NCBI GenBank assembly: GCA_905233825.1
Contig: CAJOFE010000014.1
Coordinates: forward strand, 1 to 35,337
Length of the DNA stretch: 35,337 nucleotides
DNA from: an uncultured Prevotella sp.
Lineage (GTDB): Bacteria; Bacteroidota; Bacteroidia; Bacteroidales; Bacteroidaceae
Direction of reading: 5' to 3'
This document shows positions 8,930 to 15,462 of the stretch, in pieces. How positions within the stretch are numbered: position 1 is the first letter of the stretch; each line of letters opens with the position of its first letter. A program made the position numbers and the translations under genes. Under the pieces are notes generated by a model. The model saw only the letters and a program-made list of their open reading frames with translations. It did no database searches and was not told the origin of the DNA.

Positions 8930-9327
8930 AGTTCGCTCCTTTCTTTGGTCAGTACAGGTGATGAAATATTCTCTTCGATGCTATACCAATGTTGGATGAG
9001 TTCTGCAACAGACTTAATCCACCATGTCATAAACTTCTCCGTCCTGAAGAGCTTCAACTTTTCCTCGTCCGTTTTCTTGGAGAGGACGCTGCTGATTTTT
9101 ATCAGGTCAGTCCTTGCATAAACAAGTGAGTTAAGGGCATCGACCTCTACCTTGGTGAGTCGCTGCCGTGGATGATGCTTCAAGCCTGTTTCGGTCATAT
9201 AGCGATTCAGGCTTATGCCACATTCCTTGGCAAGTGTTTTGAGTTGTGACCAGACTTCATCGGTACATCTGAAGGCATGTACCCTGGTCGGCGTTTTCTT
9301 TGTTATTTTCTTTTTCTTCATTGTCAA
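8926..9327 (-). CDS. mobC: Relaxosome accessory protein MobC
   Basis: A 133-residue basic DNA-binding protein. The N-terminal part (RVHAFRCTDEVWSQLKTLAK, then ISLNRYMTETGL) resembles a ribbon-helix-helix fold. The middle carries the MobC-type segment LTKVEVDALNSLVYARTDLI. MobC proteins bind oriT and help the relaxase open the strands. It is the first gene of a mobC-mobA-membrane protein unit, directly beside the non-coding stretch with tandem palindromes that I take as oriT. The start may be residue 1 or 3. Confidence 0.85.
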   Translation of the reverse strand: MTMKKKKITKKTPTRVHAFRCTDEVWSQLKTLAKECGISLNRYMTETGLKHHPRQRLTKVEVDALNSLVYARTDLIKISSVLSKKTDEEKLKLFRTEKFMTWWIKSVAELIQHWYSIEENISSPVLTKERSEL

Positions 9328-9578
9328 TATCTTTTAATGAAAGGGATGATTATAAAACTGGTTAGAAAGAAGGACACGGTCTGCGAGCCTGCGAGTAGCC
9401 CGAGAAACTTTTAGGAGTGCAATAACAGGGACACCTGTTTTGTACTACAAAAGGATTAACAGCAAAGTTCCCGTCAGGGCTTAGAGTTGCTTTACAGCTT
9501 GTCTGGCATCCTGCATCGGCAAACTTCCCTTAGGATGGTTGGGCGGTGCAGGTCGCAAACCTGAGTCCTTCAGGGCTG
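9328..9578. other. Probable oriT region with two tandem palindromes
   Basis: A 251-bp non-coding gap upstream of mobC. It contains AACAGG/CCTGTT around GACA (9424-9439). This overlaps TTTTGTA/TACAAAA around a single C (9438-9452). A short direct repeat CTGCGAG lies about 50 bp away. Inverted repeats beside mobC are usual for oriT in this class. The nic site could not be identified, so the oriT call rests on position and structure. Confidence 0.5.
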
Positions 9579-10415
9579 TCACTTGTCGCTATGGAAGCCG
9601 TTAGGGTTGTCATAGCCATTAGGTCTCTGATTGTAGCCTCCGTTGCCATCAGATGGTATGCCGTTAGGCTGTGGCGACTGCCCTCCTTGCTGTGCTGATA
9701 GTTCGTCATTTCTTTTCCCTTCATTCTGACTGCCATCGGCTTCTACATGCGAAGAAGGGAGGTCAGCAGACTGATGGGAAATGTTGTTTGGGACAGCATC
9801 GAAAGATTTGCCATCCATCCCCAACTTACCCACATTGCCACCATCATTAGATTGTAGTGATGGCTGGGAAACATTGCCTTTGGTAGAAGGAATCACGCTC
9901 TCGTTCTCTCTTTGGGAATTGTTGCTATCTGAGCCAGGACGTTCCCCATCCTTGCTCTTGTCATCAGATACCTCAATAGTAATGACCTTTGCAGGTGGAA
10001 CTTTCTCGGTTGCGATTGCAGTACCACTGGCATTCCTTCTTGTAGCGAACGGTGTTTTGATGAAACAGCCATCCACATACCAGCCAGACAAAGAATGAAG
10101 CGTATGGATTCGGTTATCTCCAACTTTCTGCGAAGAGGAAATCCCCAGAGTCTCCATCGCCTCCAGAATCTTTGGGACAGTCTTGCGGTCTTTATCCCAT
10201 AGCCTTGCTAACTCGGTATTGTCAATCATGATTTGGCCGGGCAAGATTTCAACTTGTTGGCTTTTGCTTAGCGATACCAGTTTCGTTTCACGGTCAGCAA
10301 GTTCTACGAGCGACATGAAGCATTCCATGCGGTCAATCTTGTACTTCTTGCTGCGGAGATACTTCATCTGTTCCTCTGACAGGATGAAGCAATAATGAAT
10401 CTTTTGGTTGTGCAT
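9579..10415 (-). CDS. Winged-helix-like DNA-binding protein with low-complexity tail
   Basis: A 278-residue protein of the mobile element. Residues 1-125 look like a helix-rich replication-initiator or winged-helix domain (CFILSEEQMKYLRSKKYKID; NTELARLWDKDRKTVPKIL). The stretch KTVPKILEAMETLGI has the look of a recognition helix. From about residue 150 the chain is rich in Ser, Asn, Gly, Pro and Gln (SNNSQREN, PNGYDNPNGF) and probably disordered. It starts 6 bp after the upstream small HTH gene, so the two form an operon. It may act in replication of the excised circle or in regulation; the sequence does not settle which. Confidence 0.72.
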   Translation of the reverse strand: MHNQKIHYCFILSEEQMKYLRSKKYKIDRMECFMSLVELADRETKLVSLSKSQQVEILPGQIMIDNTELARLWDKDRKTVPKILEAMETLGISSSQKVGDNRIHTLHSLSGWYVDGCFIKTPFATRRNASGTAIATEKVPPAKVITIEVSDDKSKDGERPGSDSNNSQRENESVIPSTKGNVSQPSLQSNDGGNVGKLGMDGKSFDAVPNNISHQSADLPSSHVEADGSQNEGKRNDELSAQQGGQSPQPNGIPSDGNGGYNQRPNGYDNPNGFHSDK

Positions 10416-10421
10416 AGTTGT

Positions 10422-10850
10422 TTAATTTTGAATTTTATCCTCTTTCAAAGGTTTCACAATAGGGTCATCGTTCCAAGTAGATTTGTTCGGCTTGCGTTTG
10501 TGCGATGCAAGGATTTTAGCGTTCTGCTCCTCATCCGTCAAAGGAATGGGATTCTTGCGGTTTGCTTCAAGCCACTTGTCTATCTCGTCAAGGTAGATGA
10601 CCCATCGCTTGCCAGGCTTGGTGCCGGGGATTTCCCTATTCGCGAGTTTCTGATAGATGGTCGCAAGGGGAATGTTTGTGTAGTCGGCAACCTGCTCTGG
10701 AGTGACAGGGCGGTGTCTATTCTCTCTCTGCTGAGTTGGTCTGTTCTGAAGGTTCAGCAGTAACGCCTTCATGCCCGATACTTCATCCCGAAGTTCGGCA
10801 ACGACCTGCGGAAGGTCATTGAACGTAAGTGGTTCTTTATTCATTTGCAT
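10422..10850 (-). CDS. Small HTH (excisionase-type) DNA-binding protein
   Basis: A 142-residue protein. An N-terminal helical segment (ELRDEVSGMKALLLNLQN) precedes a MerR/excisionase-type helix-turn-helix: TPEQVADYTNIPLATIYQKL, then REIPGTKPGKRWVIYLDEID. This is the HTH_17 pattern with the typical turn and wing. Such proteins control excision or transcription of mobile elements. The 6-bp-arm hairpin CACGAT/ATCGTG (10852-10874) lies immediately upstream of its start and could be an operator or leader structure. Starts at residue 1 or 3 are both possible. Confidence 0.82.
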   Translation of the reverse strand: MQMNKEPLTFNDLPQVVAELRDEVSGMKALLLNLQNRPTQQRENRHRPVTPEQVADYTNIPLATIYQKLANREIPGTKPGKRWVIYLDEIDKWLEANRKNPIPLTDEEQNAKILASHKRKPNKSTWNDDPIVKPLKEDKIQN

Positions 10851-10935
10851 ACACGATCCTTTAGTGGAATCGTGCTACAAAGGAACCTCGTTACGAATCA
10901 GAGGGCAAGCCACTGCTTTATAACTGGTGCATCAC

Positions 10936-10987
10936 GAAACAATCACGCAGTTGAGCCTTGTTTTAGGCTATTATTCGTGGTTGTTTC
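10936..10987. repeat. Nested stem-loop structure in a 337-bp non-coding gap
   Basis: The gap 10851-11187 has no gene. It contains GAAACAATCACG (10936-10947) pairing with CGTGGTTGTTTC (10976-10987) with one mismatch. Inside is a second stem, AGCCT (10954-10958) with AGGCT (10965-10969). The structure includes TCACGCAGTTGA (10943-10954), which recurs near the integrase promoter. A 7-bp inverted repeat ATTATTG/CAATAAT lies at 11081-11100. Possible roles are an origin, an operator or a recombination site. Confidence 0.5.
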
Positions 10988-11187
10988 ATGTGTTTAGGGG
11001 AGATTTGTAACAAGAAAAAATATGTAAGCACAACGTACAGCAATTGGGATTTTGGGGTAGATTCGGGTAGACTGGACAGGATTATTGGGTTGGCAATAAT
11101 GCTGCCCGTGTGAGCATGATGCAGTAAAGCCACACCAATGTTTGAATTACGATGTAGCTCATTAGATATGCCTATGCCTATTACAGC

Positions 11188-12153
11188 TTACTCTTGGTTT
11201 TGGCTCAACTGTGAGGGGATATGAAACAGCAGTCCGTCTTTTCCTGGATAATCGCAATGAATCTGATCACTGTTTGATGTGACTGTCAGATTCCGAAGTG
11301 TATTATGTGACAACGGTTCTCCATTGACCAACTTGCACAATGAGGCAAAACGACGTTCGATATAACAGGCGCAATCATCGTTGCTGTATATCTTGCCTTT
11401 GCCCAGTCCCAATCTTGTGGCAATGTTCCATACCAGATGACGGACATCGAAGCTGCTCAGTTTGGTCTTGTATCTCTTCCACTCAACTTCAGGACGGTAG
11501 TTGTGGTCCATGGCGAACCTCAACAGATCGGTGCAGAACTCGTCCATGTCCTCCTCATAGATAAAAGGAGACATGATGTAGCAGATGTATTCCTGAATGG
11601 TTTCCAGTTTCCTCTTCTGGCATTCTGCCAGACTCTGATAAAAGTCATCAATCCCTTGCTGATAGGTTGAACTGGCAGGGGCGACCGAAACAATGGGTGG
11701 CTCATTGCTGGGATTGGCTTCTTCAGATATGACCTTGGTATCTGTAACTGATACTTCCTCGGCTATCCCATCGACCACCTCAGCATCGCAAACATCCTCA
11801 GTCACATTTGACTCAGCAGCAATGGACTTTGCCTCCAAAAGAAGAATAGGCGTTTGTTCTTCTGCGTGGGGATTGGTCTTGCCTATAGAAACCTTGTTCT
11901 TGGCTTTCCTTGTCTGCGCTATTCCAACGAAAGCATACTGCATAGCCATGTAAGCTGACCATAGTACGGTCACGGACATCATGTAGATGATACAGACAGG
12001 AACAATATCATCAGGCAGGATTGAATCTGCCCATTGACAAAGTGGAATCGAAAGAAGGAGTACTGCAACTCCTGGCAGTATTCTTGTGGAAATCCATTCG
12101 AGCCGAATGGATGCCTCACGTGGAGTGATTGAAGATGGAGAATCTATTTTCAT
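11188..12153 (-). CDS. Two-TM membrane protein of the mobile element, unknown function
   Basis: A 321-residue protein that I do not recognise. Two hydrophobic segments near the N-terminus (about 27-46, ILPGVAVLLLSIPLC; about 52-75, VPVCIIYMMSVTVLW) are followed by an acidic linker rich in Glu, Val and Ser (about 95-165). A soluble helical C-terminal domain follows, with several Cys and Trp residues (AECQKRKLETIQEYICYIM). The location between integrase and HTH genes marks it as element-encoded. A -7-like box lies at 12196-12203, about 40 bp upstream of the start. Confidence 0.65.
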   Translation of the reverse strand: MKIDSPSSITPREASIRLEWISTRILPGVAVLLLSIPLCQWADSILPDDIVPVCIIYMMSVTVLWSAYMAMQYAFVGIAQTRKAKNKVSIGKTNPHAEEQTPILLLEAKSIAAESNVTEDVCDAEVVDGIAEEVSVTDTKVISEEANPSNEPPIVSVAPASSTYQQGIDDFYQSLAECQKRKLETIQEYICYIMSPFIYEEDMDEFCTDLLRFAMDHNYRPEVEWKRYKTKLSSFDVRHLVWNIATRLGLGKGKIYSNDDCACYIERRFASLCKLVNGEPLSHNTLRNLTVTSNSDQIHCDYPGKDGLLFHIPSQLSQNQE

Positions 12154-12195
12154 TTTTATTACGTTTTATTGTTCGTTATTCCTTCGAAAGCGGTG

Positions 12196-12203
12196 CAAAG
12201 TTA
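12196..12203 (-). promoter_or_regulatory. Bacteroidetes -7 box upstream of the two-TM gene
   Basis: TAACTTTG on the minus strand matches TAnnTTTG and lies 42 bp before the ATG at 12153. No good TTTG is seen at -33. A second match, TACCTTTG at 12364-12371, lies further upstream, just after the integrase terminator. Confidence 0.4.
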
Positions 12204-12236
12204 AGAAGAATTTTGTACATGGCGTACAGTCTTTTT

Positions 12237-12293
12237 GTCTATAGACCAATGATTTATGCTTATTTAGTAATCATACTTGGTTAGAGTATGATT
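12237..12293. repeat. Two palindromes upstream of the two-TM gene
   Basis: The gap 12154-12480 has no gene. GTCTATAGAC at 12237-12246 is a perfect 10-bp palindrome. AATCATAC (12269-12276) and GTATGATT (12286-12293) are perfect 8-bp arms with a 9-nt loop. Both sit between the two candidate -7 boxes of the downstream gene and may be operator sites for element-encoded HTH proteins (inference). Confidence 0.4.
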
Positions 12294-12381
12294 TTCACAC
12301 TTAGGCATTTTGAACCTTTCTTCTGCCTTTTTTCTACTTGATTGCCATTGCTTGTTTGCACGGCAAAGGTATAACGAAAAA

Positions 12382-12407
12382 TGAGAGCCAATCCTGCTTG
12401 GCTCTCA
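12382..12407 (-). terminator. Intrinsic terminator of the integrase gene
   Basis: Arms TGAGAGCCAA (12382-12391) and TTGGCTCTCA (12398-12407) are perfectly paired with a 6-nt loop. On the minus strand the stem runs into TTTTTCG. It lies about 75 bp past the integrase stop. Confidence 0.7.
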
Positions 12408-12440
12408 ATTCTCTGTGCTTTTGGCATGATGATAATAACA

Positions 12441-12471
12441 TTGGTTCTATTATTTGACGAAATAGAACCAA
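12441..12471. repeat. 11-bp-arm inverted repeat just past the integrase stop
   Basis: TTGGTTCTATT (12441-12451) and AATAGAACCAA (12461-12471) are perfect arms with a 9-nt loop. It lies 9 bp from the integrase stop and has no U tract, so it may protect the 3' end or bind a protein rather than terminate. Confidence 0.5.
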
Positions 12472-12480
12472 GAAATCTTT

Positions 12481-13629
12481 TTAGCCCTGTCCGACGACTT
12501 TCAGCTGCGGCATTATCTTTGGCTTCAGCGTGATGCGGTTGACGCTCTCACGTTTGCTGTCATCAGCCATAGTCGCATAGATTTGTGTGGTAGAAACGTT
12601 CTTGTGTCCCAACATGTGCTGGACGGTATAGACACTTGTTCCTGCATCCACTTGTAAAGAGCCGAAGGTATGGCGGCTACAATGGAACGAGATTTTCTTG
12701 GTGATGCCAGCAGCCTTTAGCCAGTTCTTCAATGGCGTCTGAGTCATCTTGTCGGAGAAGCCTTCAAAGACCTTACCTGTTCCACTGCCACCAATCAGTT
12801 CCAGAGCCTCGTCACTGATAGGATTGTTCACAAGTTCCTTGGTCTTCTGCATACGAAGGGTGACATACATGCCTCCATCACCGTATGGCTGTATGTTTTC
12901 CCAAGTGAGTTGCTTGATGTCGCTCTTTCTCAATCCTGTCAGACAAGCAAAGAGAAAGGCGGTCTTTAGAACCGGATATTCACAAGGTGTGTTAGCCAGT
13001 CTGACAAGTTCATTCTTGGACAGATGTTCCTTCTCCGTTGGGATGGTGTCAATGCGCTCCAAGAAACCGTTAGGGTTCTCCATAATCTTGTGTTCCCTGT
13101 AGGCGGTATGGAGCACTGCACGGAAGGTTGACCAATAGCCAGCCACAGAATTGATGTGAAGCTTGTGTTCCGTGTGGATGGTCTGCGGAGCGGTCAGCAG
13201 GTAGTCACGAAATCTGTTGCAAAGGTCAACATTGATTTCGTCGAAACGGCATTTGTTGTTGCAGAATCTGGCAAAGTGCTTATAGACATGCTGCCACTTG
13301 CAGTTCTTCTTGTCGGCCTTCATCTTGAAGTAGGCAAGGAAATCACCCTTCAACTTGTTCTTGTCAAAGAAATCGTAACGCTCATTGACAATGGACTCAT
13401 AGCGTCGGCATCGTAGTGCCTCGGCTTTCTCTGTCATGCGCTCGTTGTAGTCCCTCTCGCGCTGGTTCTTTGGCTTGGCAAAGATGTAGATGCCAAGCGA
13501 CTCATGTCGCCGTACCTTCATGGTTGACTCATCCCTGTGGCCAGGGTAGTAGTCAAGGTAGAAGCTCAGTTGCGTACCCTTTTTTATTTTACGTGTACGC
13601 AAGGTTACTGTCTTGCAAATGTTTGTCAT
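12481..13629 (-). CDS. int: Tyrosine recombinase / integrase
   Basis: A 382-residue site-specific recombinase that should integrate and excise the element. Residues 8-60 look like an arm-binding domain (RTRKIKKGTQLSFYLDYYPG) and about 95-195 like the SAM-like core-binding domain. The catalytic part follows: R234 (TGLRKSD), K262 or K264, H316-x-x-R319 (FHCSRHTF), H342 (MLGHKNV) and nucleophile Y351 (QIYA). All expected catalytic residues are present, so the enzyme looks intact. It has its own promoter with an inverted repeat placed in the spacer, and its own terminator. The adjacent four-HTH protein is a likely directionality or regulatory partner. Confidence 0.95.
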   Translation of the reverse strand: MTNICKTVTLRTRKIKKGTQLSFYLDYYPGHRDESTMKVRRHESLGIYIFAKPKNQRERDYNERMTEKAEALRCRRYESIVNERYDFFDKNKLKGDFLAYFKMKADKKNCKWQHVYKHFARFCNNKCRFDEINVDLCNRFRDYLLTAPQTIHTEHKLHINSVAGYWSTFRAVLHTAYREHKIMENPNGFLERIDTIPTEKEHLSKNELVRLANTPCEYPVLKTAFLFACLTGLRKSDIKQLTWENIQPYGDGGMYVTLRMQKTKELVNNPISDEALELIGGSGTGKVFEGFSDKMTQTPLKNWLKAAGITKKISFHCSRHTFGSLQVDAGTSVYTVQHMLGHKNVSTTQIYATMADDSKRESVNRITLKPKIMPQLKVVGQG

Positions 13630-13679
13630 TACTTTATAATTTTAGTTGATATTCGAGGCTATGCGTCTCATAGCGAGTG

Positions 13680-13711
13680 CAAAGTAACTGCGTGATGTAA
13701 GAGTGGCCAAA
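13680..13711 (-). promoter_or_regulatory. Integrase promoter
   Basis: On the minus strand, TTTG (13708-13711) is followed by a 20-bp spacer and TTACTTTG (13680-13687), one mismatch from TAnnTTTG. It is about 50 bp upstream of the int ATG. The spacer contains one arm of the inverted repeat at 13686-13754. Confidence 0.6.
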
Positions 13712-13754
13712 GTACTGTTTCATCACTCATGGATAATTGTACTTTCACGCAGTT
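13686..13754. repeat. Operator-like 10-bp inverted repeat over the integrase promoter
   Basis: AACTGCGTGA (13686-13695) and TCACGCAGTT (13745-13754) are perfect inverted copies 49 bp apart. The first lies between the -33 and -7 boxes of int. A third copy is at 10943-10952, inside the nested stem-loop. Three exact copies within one element suggest a binding site for an element-encoded protein. Confidence 0.5.
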
Positions 13755-13772
13755 GATGCTTATTATTGGGCG

Positions 13773-14747
13773 TTATTGGAGCCGATAAGAACCGAATTGT
13801 GCCAATCTGCTTGCCATTATTCGGTCTAATTCCTCCTTGACGATGAGGTTCTGTACACCGACTTTCACCTTCGTAAGGTTGTTCTTCATAACGATAACGC
13901 AGATGTTGCTCTTGGTCAAGCCATACTTCTCAGCTGCTTCGGCTGTGGTATAGTAGGCATCACTCGCCTTCAAGTCAGGACGGAAGATTTCATCAAGATG
14001 TATCTTTGAATAGTATGTCTTACCATATTCTCGCCTGGTGGGAATATGGCGACGGTAGGCTTGGGTACGAAGTGATTCTCTGGTCGTGGAATAGAGTACT
14101 ACTGCCTCTTCGGTGGTGAGCCACTCCGTCAGGGCTTCAATCTCGGCAGTTACTCCGAAGAGTTCATCCATGTGCTTTCGGCTATAGTAGTTCCTGCCAG
14201 CGATTTTACACATAGGTATGTTGTTCCTCTTGGCTGATACATAGAGCCAAGACTTCTTTACCTTGTAGATGCGCATAACATCTTCGCCAGAGATATAATC
14301 AAGCGGCTCGATGTCTTGAAAAGAGTCCTCTTTCCTCATTGACTTACCTGAATCATGTTCCTTCTTCAACGAAAGGGAAGAAGGATTTTTATACTTGGAT
14401 GTTGGCAGGACACGATGATAAGGATTGCCCGCAAGCATCTTCTCGATGTCTGCCTTGCGGATGAATGCCATCCGGCTGCTGATTCGGGATGCAGGTAGTT
14501 TCCCCTCGTTTACCAATTTGTAAACGTACTGACGGGAGCATCCCATGAGGATGGCTGCCTTGGAGAATGTGAGATATTCCTGGCTGGCGATGTCTATAAC
14601 AGGCTGGACAGCCTTCAAAAAGTCCTGTTGTCTCTTCTTGCGCTGAGCCTTTGCCGCCTCGGCACATTGTTCTGAGCAATACCTCTGCGAACCACTATTA
14701 CAAGTGAACTCCTTTCCGCAGAAGGCGCATTTTCTTGTCTTTCTCAT
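13773..14747 (-). CDS. Zinc-finger protein with four tandem excisionase-type HTH modules
   Basis: A 324-residue DNA-binding protein. C7, C10, C24 and C28 form an N-terminal zinc finger (CAFCGKEF ... RYCSEQC). Four modules of the same fold follow: 58-105 (YLTFSKAAILMGCSRQYVYK), 150-197 (DYISGEDVMRIYKVKKSWLY), 209-255 (EWLTTEEAVVLYSTTRESLR) and 264-311 (AYYTTAEAAEKYGLTKSNIC). Each shows the HTH_17/excisionase layout of helix-turn-helix plus a wing. Excisionases usually have one such unit; four in a row plus a zinc finger is unusual. It is upstream of int on the same strand. Its own leader holds phased GTCAA(C/T) repeats, suggesting autoregulation and/or a role in shaping the attachment site (inference). 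Confidence 0.85.
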   Translation of the reverse strand: MRKTRKCAFCGKEFTCNSGSQRYCSEQCAEAAKAQRKKRQQDFLKAVQPVIDIASQEYLTFSKAAILMGCSRQYVYKLVNEGKLPASRISSRMAFIRKADIEKMLAGNPYHRVLPTSKYKNPSSLSLKKEHDSGKSMRKEDSFQDIEPLDYISGEDVMRIYKVKKSWLYVSAKRNNIPMCKIAGRNYYSRKHMDELFGVTAEIEALTEWLTTEEAVVLYSTTRESLRTQAYRRHIPTRREYGKTYYSKIHLDEIFRPDLKASDAYYTTAEAAEKYGLTKSNICVIVMKNNLTKVKVGVQNLIVKEELDRIMASRLAQFGSYRLQ

Positions 14748-14809
14748 TTGACTCCTTTTTATGTGGTTTTACAATCAATTTCTTGCAAACTGCCACGGAG
14801 TGAACTTTC

Positions 14810-14937
14810 GTCAATCATTGACAATCCTTGTCAACTCATTCCACGATGTCACGTTCTTCAAATGAGGTCACTTCCTTGCCACTTTTTCTCTCGTCCATCA
14901 GTCAACCGTTGTACATTCTTGTCAACCTTTGTCAACC
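14810..14937 (+). repeat. Helically phased GTCAA(C/T) iterons
   Basis: Direct copies begin at 14810 (GTCAATC), 14830 (GTCAACT), 14901, 14921 and 14931 (each GTCAACC). Intervals are 20, 71, 20 and 10 bp, so all copies lie nearly on one face of the helix. An inverted copy at 14818-14822 makes GTCAATCATTGAC a palindrome. Weaker GTCAC copies start at 14848 and 14867. Such arrays are typical of integrase arm sites, excisionase sites or replication iterons. Confidence 0.65.
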
Positions 14938-14995
14938 ATGTCCACGAGATGGCAAAATAAAAGCCCTCAAAATTCTCCGCGGTAGAAATGCGTTG

Positions 14996-15026
14996 CAAAG
15001 ATAAGCGGATTTTTGAGAACTACGAA
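14996..15026 (-). promoter_or_regulatory. Promoter of the four-HTH gene
   Basis: TATCTTTG on the minus strand (14996-15003) is a perfect -7 box, with TTCG 19 bp upstream (15023-15026) as a weak -33. It lies about 250 bp before the ATG, giving a long leader that contains all the phased repeats. Confidence 0.55.
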
Positions 15027-15108
15027 AAAGTAAGTCCGAAGTGTTAAAATCTAAAAGTGGTTGATGTACAGATATTTATCTCTATGTGTTTTTCATTGCT
15101 TATAGTTG

Positions 15109-15124
15109 TTTAGAGGTCTCTAAA
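15109..15124. repeat. 16-bp inverted repeat at the possible element edge
   Basis: TTTAGAG (15109-15115) and CTCTAAA (15118-15124) are perfect arms around GT. It overlaps the stop codon of the shortened BspA-like ORF, where the sequence passes from AT-rich cargo or chromosome to the element. It is a candidate integration junction, without a detected partner on the left. Confidence 0.4.
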
Positions 15125-15455
15125 TACAACCATGAAAAGCATATTGCTTAATAGATATTATTGAATTGGGGATAATAATACTATATAAATTGTTACAAGC
15201 AAAAAAAGCATATTCTCCAATTGATTTAACATTATATTCATTACCTTGATAGGAAATTTGTGATGGAATAGTCAGATCCCCCTCGTATTCTGGTGTAGAT
15301 AAATATTTTCCTCCCCCATAAGTAATCTCCACCTCTGTTCCTGATAATTTGTTATAATAGAAGCCATCCACCTTAAAATCATAAGGATACATATTTAAAG
15401 CATTCAACAAAAGGGATGCTATAAGACACCATTTATAAACAATTCTTTTCTTCAT
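15120..15455 (-). pseudogene. BspA-like leucine-rich-repeat surface protein, probably truncated
   Basis: A 111-residue ORF from ATG 15455, which gives a signal peptide (MKKRIVYKWCLIASLLLNAL). The mature part begins like Bacteroidales BspA proteins (DFKVDGFYYNKLSGTEVEIT) and has the LRR_5 signature (VKSIGEYAFFACNNLYSIII, then PNSIISIKQYAFHGC). Family members usually carry many repeats and a C-terminal sorting region. This one stops after about two repeats, at the 16-bp inverted repeat. It is therefore likely cut by the mobile element or another rearrangement. It starts 7 bp after the DUF2971 stop. Confidence 0.6.
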
Positions 15456-15462
15456 CTTATTC

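Larger units (their letters stand above)
7065..15124. mobile_element. Integrative mobilizable element (approximate limits)
   Basis: Eight consecutive minus-strand genes include a tyrosine integrase, MobA relaxase, MobC, a probable oriT and several HTH proteins. No conjugation-channel or ATPase coupling genes are present, so transfer must depend on a helper element. This is the pattern of Bacteroides mobilizable transposons. The right limit is placed at a 16-bp inverted repeat (15109-15124) overlapping the stop of a truncated-looking BspA-type ORF. The left limit is placed after the plus-strand barrel gene. I found no convincing direct repeat for attL/attR, so both ends are uncertain by a few hundred bases. 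Confidence 0.7.

Noticed and set aside
13686..13754. Invertible promoter between the 10-bp inverted repeats
   Set aside because: The arms are short and the -33/-7 boxes straddle only one arm, so inversion would not move an intact promoter. An operator is the simpler reading.
7065..13783. Direct repeat TTATTGGAGCC at 7065-7075 and 13773-13783 as attL/attR
   Set aside because: Both copies are simply the last codons of two minus-strand genes (ending Leu-Gln-stop). Eleven bases is short, and the second copy would leave the four-HTH gene outside the element.
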